Shown here: in pieces, positions 62,755-64,000 of the stretch | How positions within the stretch are numbered: position 1 is the stretch's first letter | How the letters are laid out: every line of letters starts with the position of its first letter | Assembly (NCBI GenBank): GCA_902776935.1 | Contig: CACYRS010000011.1 | Location: forward strand, 58,332 to 122,331 | Length of the DNA stretch: 64,000 bases | From: an uncultured Prevotellaceae bacterium | GTDB lineage: Bacteria > Bacteroidota > Bacteroidia > Bacteroidales > Bacteroidaceae | Direction of reading: 5' to 3' | Program-made: the position numbers and the translations under genes | Notes under the pieces: model-generated | What the model was told of the DNA's origin: nothing | The model's database searches: none | The model's input: only the letters and a program-made list of their open reading frames with translations

Positions 62755-63270
62755 TTATTTGTTACGCTCAGCGATAGCGTCAAGCAGTCCGTGAATCTTG
62801 CCACCAGCATTCAAGCCAGAAACAACATTCTTGATTGGAGACTGAAGCAGTGCAACAACATCTGCGATAAGTTCGTTCTTGCTCTTGATAGCTACGAGCT
62901 CGTCAAGTTTGTCAGCACCCACGAAGAAGCTCTCCTCAGCATATGCACCCTTAAGTGCGGGGATACCTTCCTTCTTGTACTCCTTAATCAGCTTTGCGGG
63001 TACGTTTGCTGCCTCAGTAAACATGATAGCAGTGTTACCCTTAAGGCACTCATACAATGGAGTGAAATCAATCTCTGAAGCCTCAAATGCCTTGTGGAGA
63101 AGAGTGTTCTTCACCATCAGCAACTTAATCTCATTCTTGAAGCACTTCTCACGGAGCTCGCTTGTCTTTGCAGCATCCAGCCCAGTAAGGTCAACAAGAT
63201 AGAAATGAGGATATGCCTTCAGTTTCTCTCCCAGTTCTACGATGATAGTATCTTTTAATTCCTTTTTCAT
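62755..63270 (-). CDS. rplJ: 50S ribosomal protein L10
   Basis: L10 (171 aa), which anchors L7/L12 dimers to the ribosome. It begins MKKELKDTIIVELGEKLK and contains YLVDLTGLDAAKTSELREK, IKLLMVKNTLLHKAFE, and a C-terminal L12-binding helix from about 140. Only 20 bp separate it from rplA, so the long L10-binding leader that precedes rplJ in enterics has no room here. Control may act further upstream, outside the window. Confidence 0.97.
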   Translation of the reverse strand: MKKELKDTIIVELGEKLKAYPHFYLVDLTGLDAAKTSELREKCFKNEIKLLMVKNTLLHKAFEASEIDFTPLYECLKGNTAIMFTEAANVPAKLIKEYKKEGIPALKGAYAEESFFVGADKLDELVAIKSKNELIADVVALLQSPIKNVVSGLNAGGKIHGLLDAIAERNK

Positions 63271-63290
63271 TTGTCTAATCTATTAACGAG

Positions 63291-63983
63291 TTATTCAACT
63301 GATTTAGGATCTATCTTGATACCCATACTCATAGTGCTTGAGAGGAAGATACTCTTGATGTATGTACCCTTCGCAGCAGCAGGCTTCAGCTTGATAATGG
63401 TAGAGATAAACTCCTTAGCATTCTCAAAGATCTGATCAGCGGTGAAGGTAACCTTACCGATTGACGTGTGCACGATACCGGCCTTGTCAACCTTAAAGTC
63501 AATCTTACCCTGCTTAACTTCCTTAACGGCCTTAGCAACGTCCATAGTAACAGTACCACTCTTTGGGTTTGGCATCAGGCCACGAGGACCGAGCACACGG
63601 CCGAGAGGACCGAGCTTACCCATGCAAGAGGGCATAGTAATGATCACATCAATATCTGTCCAACCACCCTTGATCTTCTCGATATACTCGTCGAGACCAA
63701 CGTAGTCAGCACCTGCTTCCTTAGCAGCAGCCTCCTGGTCAGGAGTACAGAGAGCGAGCACACGTGTAACCTTACCAGTTCCATTCGGAAGCGAAACAAC
63801 GCCACGAACCATCTGGTTAGCCTTACGTGGATCAACGCCTAAGCGTACATCGATATCAACAGAAGCCTCAAACTTGGTGGTGGTAATCTCCTTCACCAAT
63901 GCTGCAGCTTCCTTCAAAGAGTATGCTTTCCCTGCTTCAACCTTATCAGCTACCAACTTTTGATTTTTTGTCAGTTTACTCAT
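63291..63983 (-). CDS. rplA: 50S ribosomal protein L1
   Basis: L1 (230 aa, full length), part of the mobile L1 stalk on 23S rRNA and, in other bacteria, a translational repressor of its own operon. Landmarks are [20 protein letters not shown] at the start, [20 protein letters not shown] (landmark [10 protein letters not shown]), [21 protein letters not shown] and [19 protein letters not shown]. Its start lies 17 bp from the window edge; rplK would be expected just beyond. It is the first gene seen of the leftward rplA-rplJ-rplL-rpoB-rpoC cluster. Confidence 0.98.
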   Translation of the reverse strand: MSKLTKNQKLVADKVEAGKAYSLKEAAALVKEITTTKFEASVDIDVRLGVDPRKANQMVRGVVSLPNGTGKVTRVLALCTPDQEAAAKEAGADYVGLDEYIEKIKGGWTDIDVIITMPSCMGKLGPLGRVLGPRGLMPNPKSGTVTMDVAKAVKEVKQGKIDFKVDKAGIVHTSIGKVTFTADQIFENAKEFISTIIKLKPAAAKGTYIKSIFLSSTMSMGIKIDPKSVE

Positions 63984-64000
63984 TTTCTTAATTGAAGTTA

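Overview
The window is a chromosomal segment of a Bacteroidales bacterium, most probably Prevotella or a close relative. This rests on several lines of evidence: many promoters of the Bacteroidetes type (TTTG, 19-21 nt, TAnnTTTG) and almost no Shine-Dalgarno sites; a SprA (type IX secretion) gene; DUF349, VirE/BT4734-like and HU-like families; a split gcvPA/gcvPB glycine decarboxylase; and protein sequences of Bacteroidales character throughout. Species assignment is inference. I recognised no rRNA, tRNA, CRISPR array, transposase or integrase.

Layout. 0.1-9.6 kb: O-acetylhomoserine sulfhydrylase, then convergently the giant outer-membrane translocon gene sprA with ruvA upstream. 9.7-12.7 kb: meso-diaminopimelate dehydrogenase and a lipoprotein-like TPR/SpoIIE-phosphatase protein with degraded metal ligands. 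12.8-19.0 kb: one leftward operon lplA-gcvT-gcvH-gcvPA-gcvPB-lpd, a complete glycine cleavage system with its lipoate ligase. 19.1-27.2 kb: housekeeping genes (rsmA, a lysylphosphatidylglycerol-synthase-like flippase, pepD, corA with a structured two-uORF leader, a DUF349 protein, rsgA, frr). 27.3-37.0 kb: four sensor kinases in a tight operon, alternating kinases that have lost the phospho-acceptor His (Tyr instead) with intact ones. 37.1-45.2 kb: nhaD with a leader ORF and hairpin, a small Bacteroidales protein, carboxynorspermidine-dehydrogenase-like enzyme, recA, an exported protein and dnaK. 45.2-48.5 kb: a VirE-type primase-helicase and an HU-like protein, divergent around a 766-bp region of phased 11-bp repeats arranged as a large inverted repeat. 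48.5-53.9 kb: a GH28-GH43 fusion enzyme, gltS and glycerate kinase. 54.0-64.0 kb: leftward rplA-rplJ-rplL-rpoB-rpoC.

Three things deserve most attention. First, the kinase operon looks like a duplicated pseudokinase + kinase cassette, comparable in logic to Caulobacter DivL-CckA. Second, the VirE/HU spacer resembles the replication origins of phage satellites: oppositely oriented iterons beside a primase-helicase, with no integrase in sight. Third, four unrelated intercistronic spacers are made almost entirely of GTAA-containing units with a 7-8 nt period directly before the next start codon. Other regulatory candidates are the corA and nhaD leaders, a sigma-54-like site inside an inverted repeat before dnaK, and several promoters so close to the start codon that leaderless mRNAs are expected.
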